The notes: generated by a model not told the origin, from the letters alone. DNA of 64,000 bases from Amycolatopsis umgeniensis (GCF_014205155.1 NZ_JACHMX010000001.1:7068001-7132000), one strand, 5' to 3'; positions 31,990 through 42,412 are shown, counted from the first letter of the stretch. Numbers and translations: made by a program.

Positions 31990-33026
31990 ACGTCGACATC
32001 GCCGCGCTGCGCGCGATCGAACGGGACAAGGACATCCCCTTCGAGACGGTGATCGAAGCGATCGAGACCGCGCTGCTCACCGCGTACAAGCACACCGAGG
32101 GCCACCAGCCGCACGCCAGGATCGACATCGATCACAAGAGCGGGCTGGTACGCGTCCTCGCGCACACCCTCACCCCGGACGGCCAGACCGACGAGGAATG
32201 GGACGACACCCCCGAGGGCTTCGGCCGGATCGCCGCGACCACGGCGCGGCAGGTCATCCTGCAGCGCCTGCGCGACGCCGAGCACGAGAAGACCTTCGGC
32301 GAGTTCTCCGCCAAGGAAGGCGAGATCGTCGCCGGGGTGATCCAGCGCGACGCGCGTGCCAACGCCCGCGGCATGGTGATCATCCAGGTCGGCGACATCG
32401 AAGGCGTGCTGCCCGCGATCGAGCAGGTCCCGGGTGAGTCCTACGAGCACGGCGACCGGATCAAGGCCTTCGTCGTCACCGTCGCGCGCGGCAACCGCGG
32501 CCCGCAGATCACGCTGTCGCGTTCGCATCCGAACCTGGTGCGCAAGCTGTTCGCCCTCGAGGTCCCCGAAATCGCCGACGGCACGGTCGAGATCTCCGCC
32601 ATCGCGCGTGAGCCGGGACACCGCACCAAGATCGCGGTCCGCTCGACGGTGCCCGGCGTCAACGCCAAGGGCGCCTGCATCGGCCCGGTCGGCGCGCGGG
32701 TGCGCAACGTGATGAGCGAACTCGCGGGCGAGAAGATCGACATCATCGACTTCTCCGAAGACCCGGCGAGGTTCGTCGGGAATGCGCTGTCGCCCGCGAA
32801 GGTTGTGTCCGTTCGGGTCGTCGACGAGCGGGCCAAGACCGCTCGCGTCGTCGTCCCGGACTTCCAGCTTTCGCTCGCGATCGGCAAGGAGGGCCAGAAC
32901 GCCCGCCTCGCCGCCCGTCTCACCGGTTGGCGGATCGACATCCGCAGCGACGCCGCTCCTGAGCAGGGTGATGAAGCACACGCCGGGCAGGCGCGGCCCG
33001 CCGCGGCAACCGGTTCGGCTGAGTGA
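31986..33026 (+). CDS. nusA: Transcription termination/antitermination factor NusA
   Basis: 346 residues: an N-terminal RNA-polymerase-binding domain (about 1-125), an S1 RNA-binding domain (about 130-200, [16 protein letters not shown]), and two KH domains (about 200-340, with [25 protein letters not shown] and [20 protein letters not shown]). It is the short actinobacterial form without the C-terminal acidic repeats of E. coli NusA. It modulates pausing and termination and helps rRNA antitermination. Its GTG overlaps the rimP stop codon, and its TGA overlaps the ylxR start. Confidence 0.97.
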   Translation: MNVDIAALRAIERDKDIPFETVIEAIETALLTAYKHTEGHQPHARIDIDHKSGLVRVLAHTLTPDGQTDEEWDDTPEGFGRIAATTARQVILQRLRDAEHEKTFGEFSAKEGEIVAGVIQRDARANARGMVIIQVGDIEGVLPAIEQVPGESYEHGDRIKAFVVTVARGNRGPQITLSRSHPNLVRKLFALEVPEIADGTVEISAIAREPGHRTKIAVRSTVPGVNAKGACIGPVGARVRNVMSELAGEKIDIIDFSEDPARFVGNALSPAKVVSVRVVDERAKTARVVVPDFQLSLAIGKEGQNARLAARLTGWRIDIRSDAAPEQGDEAHAGQARPAAATGSAE

Positions 33027-33352
33027 AGGTCGAAGCGCTAGACTTACGAGTGGTTCAGAGCCCGCGGCCGGGAACCGACCTCCAGCATGACCGGGAAACT
33101 CCGGTTCGTACCTGTGTGGGTTGCCGTCGGCGGGCCTTGATCGGCGAGTTGCTGCGAGTGGTCGCGGCGGACGGACGGCTGATCGTCGACGAGCGTCGGC
33201 GGTTGCCGGGCCGGGGTGCTTGGTTGCACCCCGTGCCGGACTGTCTTGCCAAGGCCGAGCGGCGCAGGGCGTTCCCCCGAGCACTCCGTGTTCCGGGTTC
33301 GCTCGACGCCCAGGGTGTCCACGAACGCCTGGAGCGGCTCGCCGAAAGCTGA
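33023..33352 (+). CDS. ylxR: YlxR-family RNA-binding protein
   Basis: 109 residues from GTG 33023, which overlaps the nusA stop; GTG 33050 is an alternative that brings it nearer to the usual 90 residues. The family motif [11 protein letters not shown] (about 27-37), the turn [10 protein letters not shown], and the basic C-terminal helix ([16 protein letters not shown]) are clear. YlxR proteins bind RNA or the RNase P RNA in the species tested and always lie between nusA and infB. The first 25 residues look like a non-conserved extension. Confidence 0.9.
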   Translation: MKVEALDLRVVQSPRPGTDLQHDRETPVRTCVGCRRRALIGELLRVVAADGRLIVDERRRLPGRGAWLHPVPDCLAKAERRRAFPRALRVPGSLDAQGVHERLERLAES

Positions 33353-33496
33353 AGGCGCCGGGACATCCCCGGTGCCAGTTGGAATCAGGAAGCAGGTCGA
33401 CCCGTCATGAGTCAGCCGTGAAGCTGAATCAATGAACGCGCGACAATAGGACGAGGTCTGCGGGTCTGCCGCCGGCCTCCCCAGATGAGGAGAGCT

Positions 33497-36400
33497 GTGC
33501 CAGGCAAGGCCCGAGTACATGAGCTCGCGAAAGAGCTCGGCATCACCAGCAAGGAAGTTCTCGCCAAGCTGAAGGACCAGGGCGAGTTCGTGAAGTCCGC
33601 GTCGTCGACTGTCGAAGCCCCGGTGGCCCGACGTCTTCGTGACGCGTACCCGTCCAAGGACGGCCAGAGCAAGAAGCCGGTTCCGACCCCCGGCCCGCGT
33701 CCGCCCGCGAAGCCCGCTGCCCCGGCTCCGGCCGCGAAGCCCGCTCAGCCCGCGCCCGCGGCCAAGACCGAGGCTCCGGCCGCCCCCGCGGCGTCCGCTC
33801 CGGCCGCGTCGGCGTCCGCTCCGGCGGCCCCGGCTCAGCAGCCGTCCCGTCCCTCCACCCCGGGCGTCCGCCCGGGTCCGCGCCCCGGCCCCCGGCCGCC
33901 GGCGCCGAAGGAAGAGGTCGCTCCGGCGGCGAAGGCCGCTCCGGCCGAGCCGAAGCAGGAGACCCCGGCCGCACCGGCCACCCCGCCGGCGTCCCAGGCG
34001 CCGTCGCAGGGTTCGGTCGTGCCGCCGAAGCCGCAGGGCCCCAAGCCCGGCGGCCCGAAGCCCGGCCCGCGCACCCCGCGCGTCGGCAACAACCCGTTCG
34101 GTGTGGGTTCCGGTGCTCCGGCCCAGCGTCCGTCGGGACCGCGTCCCGGTGGCGGGAACCAGCAGGGCGGCGACAACCGTCCGCCGCGTCCCGGTGGCGG
34201 GCAGGGCGGCGACCGTCCGGCCCCGCGTCCCGGTGGCGGCGCTCCCGGTGGTAACCGGCCGAACCCGGGCAACATGCCCCCGCGCCCGAACCCCGGCATG
34301 ATGCCGGGCCGCCCGGCCCGTCCGGCAGGCGGTCCCGGTGGCGGCCGTGGCGGTCCCGGTGGCGGAGCCCGTGGTGGCCCCGGCGGCGGCGCTCGTGGCG
34401 GTCCCGGTGGCGGCGGCGGAGGTTTCCGCGGCGGTCCCGGTGGTGGCGGCGGCGGTGGCGGTTTCCGTCCCGGCGGCGGCGGTGGCGGCGGTTTCCGTCC
34501 CGGTGGCGGTGGCCCCGGTGGCGGCGGCGGTGCCCCGGCCGGTGGCGGCGGTTTCCGTGGCGGCGGCGGCCGTGGTGGCCCCGGTGGCCGTGGCGGTACC
34601 GCGGGTGCCTTCGGGCGTCCCGGTGGTCCCTCGCGCAAGGGTCGCAAGTCGAAGCGGCAGAAGCGCCAGGAATACATGGACAACATGCAGGCGCCCAGCG
34701 TCGGCGGCGTCCGCCTGCCCAAGGGCCAGGGCGAGACGATCCGTCTGCCGCGCGGTGCCTCGCTGACCGACTTCGCCGAGAAGATCGACGCCAACCCGGC
34801 TTCGCTGGTGCAGGTGCTCTTCCACCTCGGTGAGATGGTCACGGCGACGCAGTCGGTGTCCGACGACATCCTGGAACTGCTCGGCGGCGAAATGAACTAC
34901 AACGTTCAGGTCGTCAGTCCCGAGGAAGAGGACCGGGAGCTGCTCGAGACCTTCGACATCACCTACGGCGAAGACGCGGGTGAGGAAGAAGACCTGCAGG
35001 TCCGTCCGCCGGTCGTGACCATCATGGGTCACGTCGACCACGGTAAGACCCGCCTGCTCGACACGATCCGCAAGACGAAGGTGCGCGAAGGTGAAGCCGG
35101 TGGCATCACCCAGCACATCGGCGCCTACCAGATCGAGACCGAGCTCGAGGGCAACCCGCGTCTGATCACCTTCATCGACACCCCGGGTCACGAGGCGTTC
35201 ACCGCCATGCGTGCGCGTGGTGCGAACTCGACCGACATCGCGGTGATCGTGGTGGCGGCCGACGACGGTGTGATGCCGCAGACGGTCGAGGCGATCAACC
35301 ACGCGCAGGCCGCCAAGGCGCCGATCGTGGTCGCGATCAACAAGATCGACAAGGAAGGCGCGAACCCGGACAAGATCCGGCAGCAGCTGACCGAGTACGG
35401 CCTGGTCGCCGAGGAGTACGGCGGCGACACGATGTTCGTCGAGATCTCCGCGCGGCAGAACATCAACATCGACGGCCTGCTCGAGGCGATCCTGCTGACC
35501 GCCGACGCCGCGCTGGACCTCCGGGCCAACCCGGCCATGGAGGCACAGGGTGTCGCGATCGAGGCCCACCTCGACCGCGGCCGCGGCCCGGTGGCCACGG
35601 TGCTGGTCCAGCGAGGCACGCTCCGCGTCGGTGACTCGGTCGTGGCGGGTGACGCCTACGGCCGCGTCCGCCGGATGGTCGACGAGCACAACGTCGACGT
35701 CACCGAGGCGTACCCGTCGCGTCCCGTCCAGGTCATCGGGTTCACCTCGGTGCCGGGTGCGGGCGACACCTTCCTGGTGGTCGACGAGGACCGCGTCGCC
35801 CGGCAGATCGCCGAGCGGCGTTCCGCCCGGACGCGCAACGCCCTCAACGCGTCGCGTCGCAAGCGGGTCAGCCTCGAGGACCTCGACTCCGCCTTGAAGG
35901 AGACGAACAGCCTCAACCTGATCATCAAGGGTGACAACTCCGGTACCGTCGAGGCCCTCGAAGCCTCGCTGGTGCAGCTCGATGTCGGCGACGACGTCGA
36001 ACTCAACGTCGTCCACCGCGGTGTCGGTGGCGTCACCGAGTCCGACATCGACCTGGCGACAGCGTCCGACGCGATCGTCCTGGGCTTCAACGTCCGTGCG
36101 CAGGGCAAGGCGACCGAGCGGGCCACCCGCGAAGGCGTCGACGTCCGGTACTACACGGTCATCTACCAGGCGATCGAGGAGATCGAGCAGGCTCTGAAGG
36201 GCATGCTCAAGCCGGAGTACGAAGAGGTCGAGCTCGGCAAGGCGGAGATCCGCGACGTCTTCAAGTCGTCGAAGATCGGTACCATCGCCGGTTGTCTCGT
36301 CATCTCGGGCGAGATCCGCCGCAACGCGCGGGCCCGTCTGCTCCGCGACGCGACCGTCATCGCCGAGAACCTGCCGATCAGCTCGCTGCGGCGGTTCAAG

Positions 36401-36520
36401 GACGACGTGGTCGAGGTTCGCGACGGTTACGAGTGTGGTCTGACGCTGGGGTCGTACAGCGACCTCAAGGTCGGCGACGTCATCGAGACCTACGAGCAGC
36501 GCGAAAAGCCGCGTGCGTAA
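33497..36520 (+). CDS. infB: Translation initiation factor IF-2
   Basis: 1007 residues from GTG 33497 ([15 protein letters not shown]), with GAGGAG 5 bp before; ATG 33485 is in frame but lacks a site. The N-terminal subdomain is followed by an Ala/Pro-rich linker and then an extremely glycine-rich linker (about 275-380). After it come the conserved N domain ([21 protein letters not shown]), the G domain starting [12 protein letters not shown] (G1 at about 511-518) with DTPGHEAF and NKIDK, the beta-barrel domains and the C-terminal fMet-tRNA-binding domain. It brings initiator tRNA to the ribosome. The gene ends at a strong hairpin. Confidence 0.97.
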   Translation: MPGKARVHELAKELGITSKEVLAKLKDQGEFVKSASSTVEAPVARRLRDAYPSKDGQSKKPVPTPGPRPPAKPAAPAPAAKPAQPAPAAKTEAPAAPAASAPAASASAPAAPAQQPSRPSTPGVRPGPRPGPRPPAPKEEVAPAAKAAPAEPKQETPAAPATPPASQAPSQGSVVPPKPQGPKPGGPKPGPRTPRVGNNPFGVGSGAPAQRPSGPRPGGGNQQGGDNRPPRPGGGQGGDRPAPRPGGGAPGGNRPNPGNMPPRPNPGMMPGRPARPAGGPGGGRGGPGGGARGGPGGGARGGPGGGGGGFRGGPGGGGGGGGFRPGGGGGGGFRPGGGGPGGGGGAPAGGGGFRGGGGRGGPGGRGGTAGAFGRPGGPSRKGRKSKRQKRQEYMDNMQAPSVGGVRLPKGQGETIRLPRGASLTDFAEKIDANPASLVQVLFHLGEMVTATQSVSDDILELLGGEMNYNVQVVSPEEEDRELLETFDITYGEDAGEEEDLQVRPPVVTIMGHVDHGKTRLLDTIRKTKVREGEAGGITQHIGAYQIETELEGNPRLITFIDTPGHEAFTAMRARGANSTDIAVIVVAADDGVMPQTVEAINHAQAAKAPIVVAINKIDKEGANPDKIRQQLTEYGLVAEEYGGDTMFVEISARQNINIDGLLEAILLTADAALDLRANPAMEAQGVAIEAHLDRGRGPVATVLVQRGTLRVGDSVVAGDAYGRVRRMVDEHNVDVTEAYPSRPVQVIGFTSVPGAGDTFLVVDEDRVARQIAERRSARTRNALNASRRKRVSLEDLDSALKETNSLNLIIKGDNSGTVEALEASLVQLDVGDDVELNVVHRGVGGVTESDIDLATASDAIVLGFNVRAQGKATERATREGVDVRYYTVIYQAIEEIEQALKGMLKPEYEEVELGKAEIRDVFKSSKIGTIAGCLVISGEIRRNARARLLRDATVIAENLPISSLRRFKDDVVEVRDGYECGLTLGSYSDLKVGDVIETYEQREKPRA
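34318..34620. repeat. Glycine-codon low-complexity repeat inside infB
   Basis: A roughly 300-bp run of GGC/GGT-dominated codons encoding Gly-Gly-Gly-Arg/Phe/Pro units. It is in frame and uninterrupted. Such tracts are prone to slippage and length variation between strains. Confidence 0.85.
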
Positions 36521-36528
36521 GTGACACG

Positions 36529-36564
36529 GCGGCGCTCCCCCGCATCTGGGCGGGGGAGCGCCGC
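36529..36564 (+). terminator. Hairpin after infB
   Basis: GCGGCGCTCCCCCGC (36529-36543) pairs with 36550-36564 around the loop ATCTGG. A short T-rich stretch follows. It separates infB from ylxP and may attenuate read-through. Confidence 0.8.
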
Positions 36565-36592
36565 TTCACCTTCCAAACAACCCAGAACCCCT

Positions 36593-36886
36593 ATGTTCGT
36601 AGGAGCTCTAGAGCTCGACATCCTGCTGGGCGACGTCCATTCGCTCAAGCAGAAGCGATCCGTGATCAAGCCGGTGCTGGCCGAGGTGCGCAGGCGTTTC
36701 GACGTCTCCGTCGCCGAAGCCGGTCGACAAGACCTGCACCGGCGGGCGCTGATCGGTGTGGCCGTGGTCGCGGCGAGTGGCGCGTACGTCCGTGACGTGC
36801 TCGACTCGTGTGAGCGCTTCGTGGCCGGAAGGCCGGAGTTCGAACTGCTCTCCGCCCGCCGACGGCTGCTAGGCCCGGACGACTGA
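36593..36886 (+). CDS. ylxP: YlxP/DUF503 family protein
   Basis: 97 residues from ATG 36593 ([27 protein letters not shown]). The upstream frame extension runs through the terminator and is rejected. DUF503 proteins are small alpha/beta proteins conserved between infB and rbfA in Gram-positives; the motif [11 protein letters not shown] near residue 20 is diagnostic. The function is unproven, but the fixed position suggests a role in ribosome biogenesis. The rbfA gene follows 28 bp later. Confidence 0.92.
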   Translation: MFVGALELDILLGDVHSLKQKRSVIKPVLAEVRRRFDVSVAEAGRQDLHRRALIGVAVVAASGAYVRDVLDSCERFVAGRPEFELLSARRRLLGPDD

Positions 36887-36914
36887 GCCCCTTTCTTTCG
36901 AGGAGAAGAATCCC

Positions 36915-37391
36915 ATGGCCGACCCCGCTCGGGCTCGCAAGCTCGCCAAGCGGATCTCACAGATCGTCGCGCACGCGATCGAGCACGACATCAAGGATCC
37001 GCGGCTCAACCACGTGACGATCACCGACACGAAGATCACGGCTGATCTGCACGACGCCACGGTCTACTACACGGTGCTCGGCGAGAACCTGGAGTCCACG
37101 CCCGATCACGCCGGTGCCGCGGCGGCGCTCGAATCCGCCCGTGGTGTCCTGCGCACGAAGGTCGGACAGGGCACAGGAGTCCGCTACACTCCGACGCTGG
37201 CCTTCGTGGCCGACAGCATCCCTGAGGACGCCAAGCGCATCGAGGACCTCCTCGCGAAGGCCAGGGAAGCCGATGCCGAGGTCGCTCGCCGGGCGACAGG
37301 GGCACAGCACGCCGGTGAAGCCGACCCGTACAAGCCGCCGCGGGAAGAGGCCGAAGACGATGAGTTCGCCGATGAGGAGACCCGGGGCTGA
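36915..37391 (+). CDS. rbfA: 30S ribosome-binding factor RbfA
   Basis: 158 residues with a clear AGGAGA site. The KH-like core (about 1-110) holds [26 protein letters not shown] and [23 protein letters not shown], ending with [25 protein letters not shown]. The acidic tail of about 45 residues is extra. RbfA binds the 5' part of 16S rRNA and helps late 30S maturation and cold adaptation. Its stop codon lies 4 bp before the start of the esterase gene. Confidence 0.96.
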   Translation: MADPARARKLAKRISQIVAHAIEHDIKDPRLNHVTITDTKITADLHDATVYYTVLGENLESTPDHAGAAAALESARGVLRTKVGQGTGVRYTPTLAFVADSIPEDAKRIEDLLAKAREADAEVARRATGAQHAGEADPYKPPREEAEDDEFADEETRG

Positions 37392-37395
37392 GCGA

Positions 37396-38238
37396 GTGAG
37401 CCACGCCGTGAGCCGGCGTGGGCTCCTGCTGGGAGCCACGGCTCTCGGAGGCTCGGCGCTGCTCTCGGCTTGTGGCGCCGAGAAAGCACCTTTGGTGGGG
37501 CCGCCGCCGGTGGCCCCACCGAACAGCCCGACCCCGCTGACCGACGCGGTCACGGTGCAGAAGATGCGGTCGGCGGCCCGGAACCGGGAAGTCAACCTGG
37601 TCATCATCGCCCCCGACCGAGTGTCCCGCGTCGGGATGCCGGTTTGCGTCGCCCTGCACGGCCGAGGCGCGGACGCCCGGACGTTCCTGGACCTCGGCGT
37701 GCAGGACGCGTTGAACAAAGCCGTCGCGGCCGGGTTGCCCGCCTTCGCGGTGGCCGCGGTCGACGGCGACAACTACTGGGTGGACGTCGGCAAGGGCGAC
37801 GACCCGCAGCGCATGCTGACAGCCGAGCTCCCCGGCTGGCTCGCCCAGCGCCAGTTGCGGCCGCCGACGGCGATGTTCGGGATCTCGATGGGCGGTTTCG
37901 GCGCACTGCGCTACGCCCGCGAGCACAAGGACCTCAAGGCCGTCGCGGTCGCGAGCGCGGCGCTGTTCTTGAGCTGGCCCGATGCCAAGTCCCGCAAGGT
38001 TTTCGCGGACCGCGAGCAGTGGGAATCGCATGAACCGCTCCTGCACACCGGCGAACTTTCGGCGTCTTCGACCGGGGTGTGGTGCGGGAACGCGGATCCC
38101 TTCGCCCGCGCCGACCGCAAACTCATCAAAGCGCTCGACCCGGTCGTCGCGAAGATGACGCCGGGTGAGCACAACGACGATTACTGGCGGGGCATCATGC
38201 CCGAGGTGCTGCAGTTCGTCGGAGAACGCATCTCCTGA
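37396..38238 (+). CDS. Exported esterase-type alpha/beta hydrolase lipoprotein
   Basis: 280 residues from GTG 37396; GTG 37408 (VSRRGLLLG) is equally placed. The signal region has a twin-arginine (SRRGLLLGATALGGSALLSAC) and a lipobox cysteine, so it is probably exported folded by Tat and lipid-anchored. The hydrolase core has the oxyanion segment CVALHGRGADA and the nucleophile elbow FGISMGGFGA (Ser164). Candidate acid and histidine are Asp in NADPF and His in GEHNDDYW near the end. It resembles putative esterases of the antigen-85/D-type group, but the substrate is unknown. It is an insertion relative to the usual rbfA-nrnA order and is followed by a convergent ABC operon after 6 bp. Confidence 0.85.
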   Translation: MSHAVSRRGLLLGATALGGSALLSACGAEKAPLVGPPPVAPPNSPTPLTDAVTVQKMRSAARNREVNLVIIAPDRVSRVGMPVCVALHGRGADARTFLDLGVQDALNKAVAAGLPAFAVAAVDGDNYWVDVGKGDDPQRMLTAELPGWLAQRQLRPPTAMFGISMGGFGALRYAREHKDLKAVAVASAALFLSWPDAKSRKVFADREQWESHEPLLHTGELSASSTGVWCGNADPFARADRKLIKALDPVVAKMTPGEHNDDYWRGIMPEVLQFVGERIS

Positions 38239-38244
38239 GCGCGG

Positions 38245-39192
38245 CTACTTGCGCGGAAGCCCCTGCGGATTGATCTGCGACGCCTCCACGGCCTCGCTCC
38301 CCAGGTTCCAGCGTTTGAGCACCTCGGCGTACTGGCCGTTCGTGAGCACACTCTGGATGGCCTGGCGCAGCGGTTCGGCCAGCCCGTTGCCCTTCTTGGT
38401 CATCGCGGCGATGTCGGCCGGGATCTGCCCGCCGCCGGAGACCGACCCGACGATCTTCGTCTGCCCGTCCACGGCGACGTGGTACGAGGCCGTCGGGTTG
38501 GGGCCCGCGTAGGCGTCGATCCGGCCGGACTGCAATGCCAGGTAGTAGTCCGTGGTGTTCTGGAAGTACTGGAACTCCACCGGTTTCAGGCCCGCGGCCT
38601 TGTTCTGCTCGTCCCAGCGCACCAGGATCTGCTCCTGGTTGGTCCCGGATCCGACGCCCACCTTGAGCCCGGCGATGTCCTTGGGCTCCTTAACCGTGAC
38701 ATCGCGGGCTTTCTTGACTTCGAAGGCGATGGTGTCCTTGCGGTAGGTGGCGAAGTCGTACTTGTCCTTGCGTTCCTCGGTCACCGTGATGTTGGAGAAC
38801 CCGGCCGCGTACTGGCCCGTCTCCACCGAGAGGAACAGGTTCTCCCAAGACGTCGCCTGGAGATCGAGCTCCAGTCCCAGCACGTCCGCGACGAGTTGCG
38901 CGATGTCGATCTCGACGCCGATCACCGTCTTGTCGTCGTCGGCGCGGAACGACAGCGGGGGAGTGCCGTTGCCGGTGGTCCCGACGGTCAGTTTCCCGGT
39001 GTCGCGCACCGCTTTCGGCACCAGATTCGCGACGGCGTCGACCTTCTGCGCGCGGATCCGGTTCTGCTGCGCGGTGATGTCGATGCCTTCGGTCCCGGGC
39101 CGCGGGGCGGCGGGGGCCGCGGCTTCGGTCGTCCCGCACGCGGCCAGCGCGACCGTGGACAAGAGCAGGATCGGGTACAAGAGCTTTCTCAC
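38245..39192 (-). CDS. ABC transporter substrate-binding lipoprotein (polar amino acids)
   Basis: 315 residues from GTG 39192, which has GGGAG nearby; TTG 39216 is an alternative. The lipobox LAAC near residue 19 gives a membrane-anchored receptor. The two-lobe type II binding fold shows PPLSFRADDDKTVIGVEIDIAQLVADVLG, FSNITVTEERKDKYDFATYRK, GLKVGVGSGTNQE and GRIDAYAGPNPTASY, close to glutamine/glutamate or other polar amino acid receptors. An extra N-terminal helix (QQNRIRAQKVDAVANLVP) precedes the fold. It is the last gene of the three-gene operon. Confidence 0.9.
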   Translation of the reverse strand: MRKLLYPILLLSTVALAACGTTEAAAPAAPRPGTEGIDITAQQNRIRAQKVDAVANLVPKAVRDTGKLTVGTTGNGTPPLSFRADDDKTVIGVEIDIAQLVADVLGLELDLQATSWENLFLSVETGQYAAGFSNITVTEERKDKYDFATYRKDTIAFEVKKARDVTVKEPKDIAGLKVGVGSGTNQEQILVRWDEQNKAAGLKPVEFQYFQNTTDYYLALQSGRIDAYAGPNPTASYHVAVDGQTKIVGSVSGGGQIPADIAAMTKKGNGLAEPLRQAIQSVLTNGQYAEVLKRWNLGSEAVEASQINPQGLPRK

Positions 39193-39212
39193 GGTGGTAC
39201 TCCCGGGTTTTC

Positions 39213-39980
39213 TCAAAGGACCTTGTGGAGGAACGCCTTGGTGCGGGGATGCTCCGGCGCGTCGAGGAGTTGTGCCGGCGGGCCCTGTTCGACGACGCGG
39301 CCCGCGTCCATGAAGACCACGGTGTCGGCCACTTCCCTGGCGAAGCCGATCTCGTGGGTGACGACGATCATGGTGGTGCCGTCGCGGGCGAGTTGCTTGA
39401 TCACGTCGAGGACCTCGCCGACCAGTTCCGGGTCGAGCGCGGACGTCGGTTCGTCGAACAGGAGGACTTCGGGCCGCACCGCGAGCGCGCGGGCGATCGC
39501 CACCCGTTGCTGCTGCCCGCCGGACAACTGCCGCGGATAGGCGTCGACCTTGTCGGCGAGCCCGACCTGCGCGAGCAGTTCACGCGCGTGGGCGGTCGCC
39601 TCCGCGCGAGAGCGGCGCTGGGCGGAAAGCGGCGCCTCGACGATGTTCTCCAGCGCGGTGAGATGCCCGAACAGGTTGAAGTTCTGGAACACGAACCCGA
39701 TCTTCGTGCGCTGCTTGAGGATCTCGCGTTCGCGCAGTTCGTGCAGCCGGTCACCCGAGCGCCGGTAGCCCATCAGTTCGCCGCCGACACTGATGAAGCC
39801 GCGGTCGGCGCGGTCGAGATGGTTGATCAGCCGCAGCAGCGTGGACTTGCCGGAGCCGGACGGGCCCAGCACCACGGTGACCTCGCCGGTGCGGACCTGG
39901 AGGTCGACCCCGTCGAGCACGGTGAGCGTGCCGAAAGCCTTGTGCACGCCGCGGACGTCCACCTCGAAGTCTTCGCTCAT
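39213..39980 (-). CDS. Polar amino acid ABC transporter ATPase
   Basis: 255 residues. Walker [10 protein letters not shown] (about 38-46), the Q loop ([23 protein letters not shown]), the signature LSGGQQQR, Walker [14 protein letters not shown], and the H-loop His in VTHEIGFA are all intact. The NFNLF/ALENI pattern is typical of GlnQ/HisP importers. It energises uptake by the neighbouring permease and binding protein. Its ATG overlaps the permease stop (ATGA). Confidence 0.96.
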   Translation of the reverse strand: MSEDFEVDVRGVHKAFGTLTVLDGVDLQVRTGEVTVVLGPSGSGKSTLLRLINHLDRADRGFISVGGELMGYRRSGDRLHELREREILKQRTKIGFVFQNFNLFGHLTALENIVEAPLSAQRRSRAEATAHARELLAQVGLADKVDAYPRQLSGGQQQRVAIARALAVRPEVLLFDEPTSALDPELVGEVLDVIKQLARDGTTMIVVTHEIGFAREVADTVVFMDAGRVVEQGPPAQLLDAPEHPRTKAFLHKVL

Positions 39981-40912
39981 CGGGCCGCCGCCTTCAGTTT
40001 GGCGAGGCCGGCGCGGGCCTTCTGCAGGGGAGTGGGCGGGACGGTGCGCAGGGCGCCCTTGGCGTAGTGGCGTTCGACGTAGAACTGCGCCACGGAAAGG
40101 AGTGTGGTCAAGACCAGGTACCAGGCGGTGGCCACCAGCAGGAGCGGGATCACCCGGCCGCTGCGGCTGTAGATCACCTGGACCTGGTAGAAGAGTTCGG
40201 GCAGTGCCATCACGTACACCTGCGAGGTGTTCTTGACCATGCCGATGATCTCGTTGGCCGCGTTCGGCACGATCGAGCGCATCGCTTGCGGCAGCACGAT
40301 CCTGCGGAACTGCCTGCTCGCCGGGATCCCCAGCGCCGCGGCCGCTTCCCGCTGTCCCTGATCGACCGCGAGGAACCCGGCGCGCACGATCTCGCCGGAG
40401 TACGCGGCCTGGTGCAGGCCGAGGCCGAGCCCGGCCGCGAGGAACGGCGGGATCAGGCTCATCGTGTCGAACGAGACGAACGACGGGCCGAACGGGACGC
40501 CGAAGGAAAGCTCGTTGTAGAGAATGGCGAGGTTGTACCAGAAAAGCAGCTGGAGAATGAGCGGGACCGACCGGAAGATCCACGTGTACGTCCAGCTGAC
40601 CGAACGCAGGAGCGGATTCCGGGAAATGCGCATGAGTGCGAGAACGGTGCCCAGTACGAATCCCGCGACTACGCCGAATGCCGTCAATTCCACCGTCAGG
40701 ACCACCGAAGAGAGAACGGCGTCGGCGAACACGTAGTCGGCGACGACCGACCATTCCCAGGCCTGATTGGTCACCAGAGCGTGCCCGGCCATGGCCACCA
40801 GAACGGCGACAATCGCGGCGGCCAGCCAGGTCAGCGGCCGTCGGGCGGGCACTATCCGCAATCCCTCCTCCGGTCGGGTGGGCGCCGGAGGCGCGTCCAG
40901 ATCACTCGTCAT
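39977..40912 (-). CDS. Polar amino acid ABC transporter permease
   Basis: 311 residues with about five or six transmembrane helices and the coupling-helix segment [46 protein letters not shown], the EAA motif of GlnP/HisM-type permeases. It is the single permease, so a homodimer is likely. An Arg/Pro-rich cytoplasmic head (residues 1-28) precedes the first helix. It is the first gene of the operon; the upstream gap of about 430 bp holds 21-bp repeats. Confidence 0.94.
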   Translation of the reverse strand: MTSDLDAPPAPTRPEEGLRIVPARRPLTWLAAAIVAVLVAMAGHALVTNQAWEWSVVADYVFADAVLSSVVLTVELTAFGVVAGFVLGTVLALMRISRNPLLRSVSWTYTWIFRSVPLILQLLFWYNLAILYNELSFGVPFGPSFVSFDTMSLIPPFLAAGLGLGLHQAAYSGEIVRAGFLAVDQGQREAAAALGIPASRQFRRIVLPQAMRSIVPNAANEIIGMVKNTSQVYVMALPELFYQVQVIYSRSGRVIPLLLVATAWYLVLTTLLSVAQFYVERHYAKGALRTVPPTPLQKARAGLAKLKAAAR

Positions 40913-41343
40913 AAGACACCTGTCTCGCGGGAAATGGGCAGCATGAACAAGCCGAAAGCGGAAATGACCGAAAGGAAATGCCGTCGACGCGGCAGGGATC
41001 GCCGTTTCCTTCTCGTCGAGCCGACTTTAGGAAGGTGTGCCCGTCCCGGTCAACGAAGCCGGTGCCGGTTCCAGATGGTGGAAGCGCGAGACCCGCGAGT
41101 AGGGCGGGTCTCGTGAGTGGCAGGGGGTTCTTGAGCCGAGAGGCAACCATGTCGTGTTCGCGGGCGGGCCGGTGCCGGGGCGAAGGGAGCCTTCACCGGC
41201 GCGGACCCCGAACGAGAGCCGACCACCCCGACCGAGCTGGTGTCGTCCGTCCAGTCACGTGTGTCGTCCGTCTGATCACGTGTGTCGTCCACCCAGTCAC
41301 GCGAAACCGCCCGACCGCTGACCTGGCCGGGGCGGTTCGTGCG
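40913..41343. other. Intergenic region with 21-bp tandem repeats
   Basis: 431 bp without a credible gene. It contains the promoter region of the ABC operon (with a short AGACA-CC-TGTCT palindrome near its start codon) and the three-unit 21-bp array at 41242-41304 close to the methyltransferase stop codon. Confidence 0.6.
41242..41304. repeat. Three tandem 21-bp units
   Basis: Units at 41242, 41263 and 41284 (GTCGTCCGTCYRRTCACGTGT type) match the inverted half of the array at 27693-27755 almost exactly, although the loci are 13.5 kb apart. Confidence 0.85.
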
Positions 41344-42387
41344 TCAGGCGGGTTTGGCCGCGACGATCAGGTCCCGCACGATCGCTTGGTCCACCCGGTG
41401 CGAGAACTCCGCGAACGGGCCGTCCTCGCGGACTTCCAGTCCCGCCTTGTCCAGGATCGCGGCGAGTTCCTCGCGCGGCGCGACGTTGGTGTTCCAGGAG
41501 ATGCCGAGCGCGCCGCCGGGCCGCAGCACCCGCGTCCACACCGGGACGGCGGCCGCGAGCAGATCCCGCGGGCTGCGCGCGAGCGACGCGTCCTGGGTGC
41601 GGTGGCTGCCGTGCTGCACGCCGTACGGGGCGTCGGTGACGATGAGGTCCACCGAGTTCGGGCGCAGCAGTTCGTCCGTGGTGAGCGTGTCGCAGTTGAG
41701 GTAGCTCAGTTTGCGGACCTCGCCCGCCTTGTACTGCTCTTTCGTGATCCCGAAACCGATGTCGAGTCGCCTGCCGAGCCGGACCTTGTTGCGGCGCACC
41801 TGACCGGATTCGGCGCTGTGCTTGATCCGCTTCTGCTTCAGCCAGGTCTTGACGAACAGTTCGTAGGAGTCGAAATCCTTGCCGTCGACGTCGAGTCCGG
41901 TCGCGTCGAAGCCGTACATCATCGCCTGGTTCAGCGTGGTGCCGCGCCCGCACAGCGGATCCAGCAGGTGCAGCGGTTTCTCCAGCATCGCGGCCGGGTT
42001 CGCCGTCGCCAGCAGGGTGACGTTCACGAGGAGTTTGGTGAACAGTTCGTTCGTCTTGCCCGGGTACTTCTGGATGGTCAGCAGATCCGAGTCGAAGTTC
42101 GCGAGCGGACTGATCGTGACCGGCTTCAGGACGCCGTCGCCGAGTTCGTACAGCGCGTACAGCGCGGAGAGGTTCGAAAGGAGCGCGAGATCGCGTTCGC
42201 TCAGCGGGGCGGGCGTGGTGAAGGTGAGGTAGCCGACGCCGCCGAGTTCCGTCTCGCCGATCTCGGAGATGTCGGTCTCCAAAGCGGACAGGCCGAACAC
42301 CGCCAGCTCCGCGCGCAGCAGGGCGGGAGTGGAGTCGGTGTAGACCCGGTTGGCGGACGGGTAGATCAGGATCGCGTACTCGGACAT
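41344..42387 (-). CDS. TRM11-like SAM-dependent RNA methyltransferase
   Basis: 347 residues from ATG 42387 (MSEYAILIYPSANRVY). The N-terminal part of about 110 residues resembles a THUMP/ferredoxin-like RNA-binding domain. The C-terminal Rossmann methyltransferase has motif I LDPLCGRGTTLNQA (about 142-155), GLDVDGKDF, and the catalytic-loop motif VTDAPYG, corresponding to the (N/D)PP(Y/F) of N2-guanine RNA methyltransferases. The likely target is a guanine in tRNA or rRNA. It lies between the ABC operon and nrnA, divergent from nrnA by 25 bp. Confidence 0.85.
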   Translation of the reverse strand: MSEYAILIYPSANRVYTDSTPALLRAELAVFGLSALETDISEIGETELGGVGYLTFTTPAPLSERDLALLSNLSALYALYELGDGVLKPVTISPLANFDSDLLTIQKYPGKTNELFTKLLVNVTLLATANPAAMLEKPLHLLDPLCGRGTTLNQAMMYGFDATGLDVDGKDFDSYELFVKTWLKQKRIKHSAESGQVRRNKVRLGRRLDIGFGITKEQYKAGEVRKLSYLNCDTLTTDELLRPNSVDLIVTDAPYGVQHGSHRTQDASLARSPRDLLAAAVPVWTRVLRPGGALGISWNTNVAPREELAAILDKAGLEVREDGPFAEFSHRVDQAIVRDLIVAAKPA

Positions 42388-42412
42388 CCGGGAGAGCGTA
42401 GCTTGACTGTTT

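Noticed and set aside
33044..36016. Long minus-strand frame (990 codons) opposite infB
   Set aside because: It mirrors the codon bias of infB and encodes low-complexity Thr/Ala/Arg repeats with no family features; it is a shadow of a GC-rich gene.
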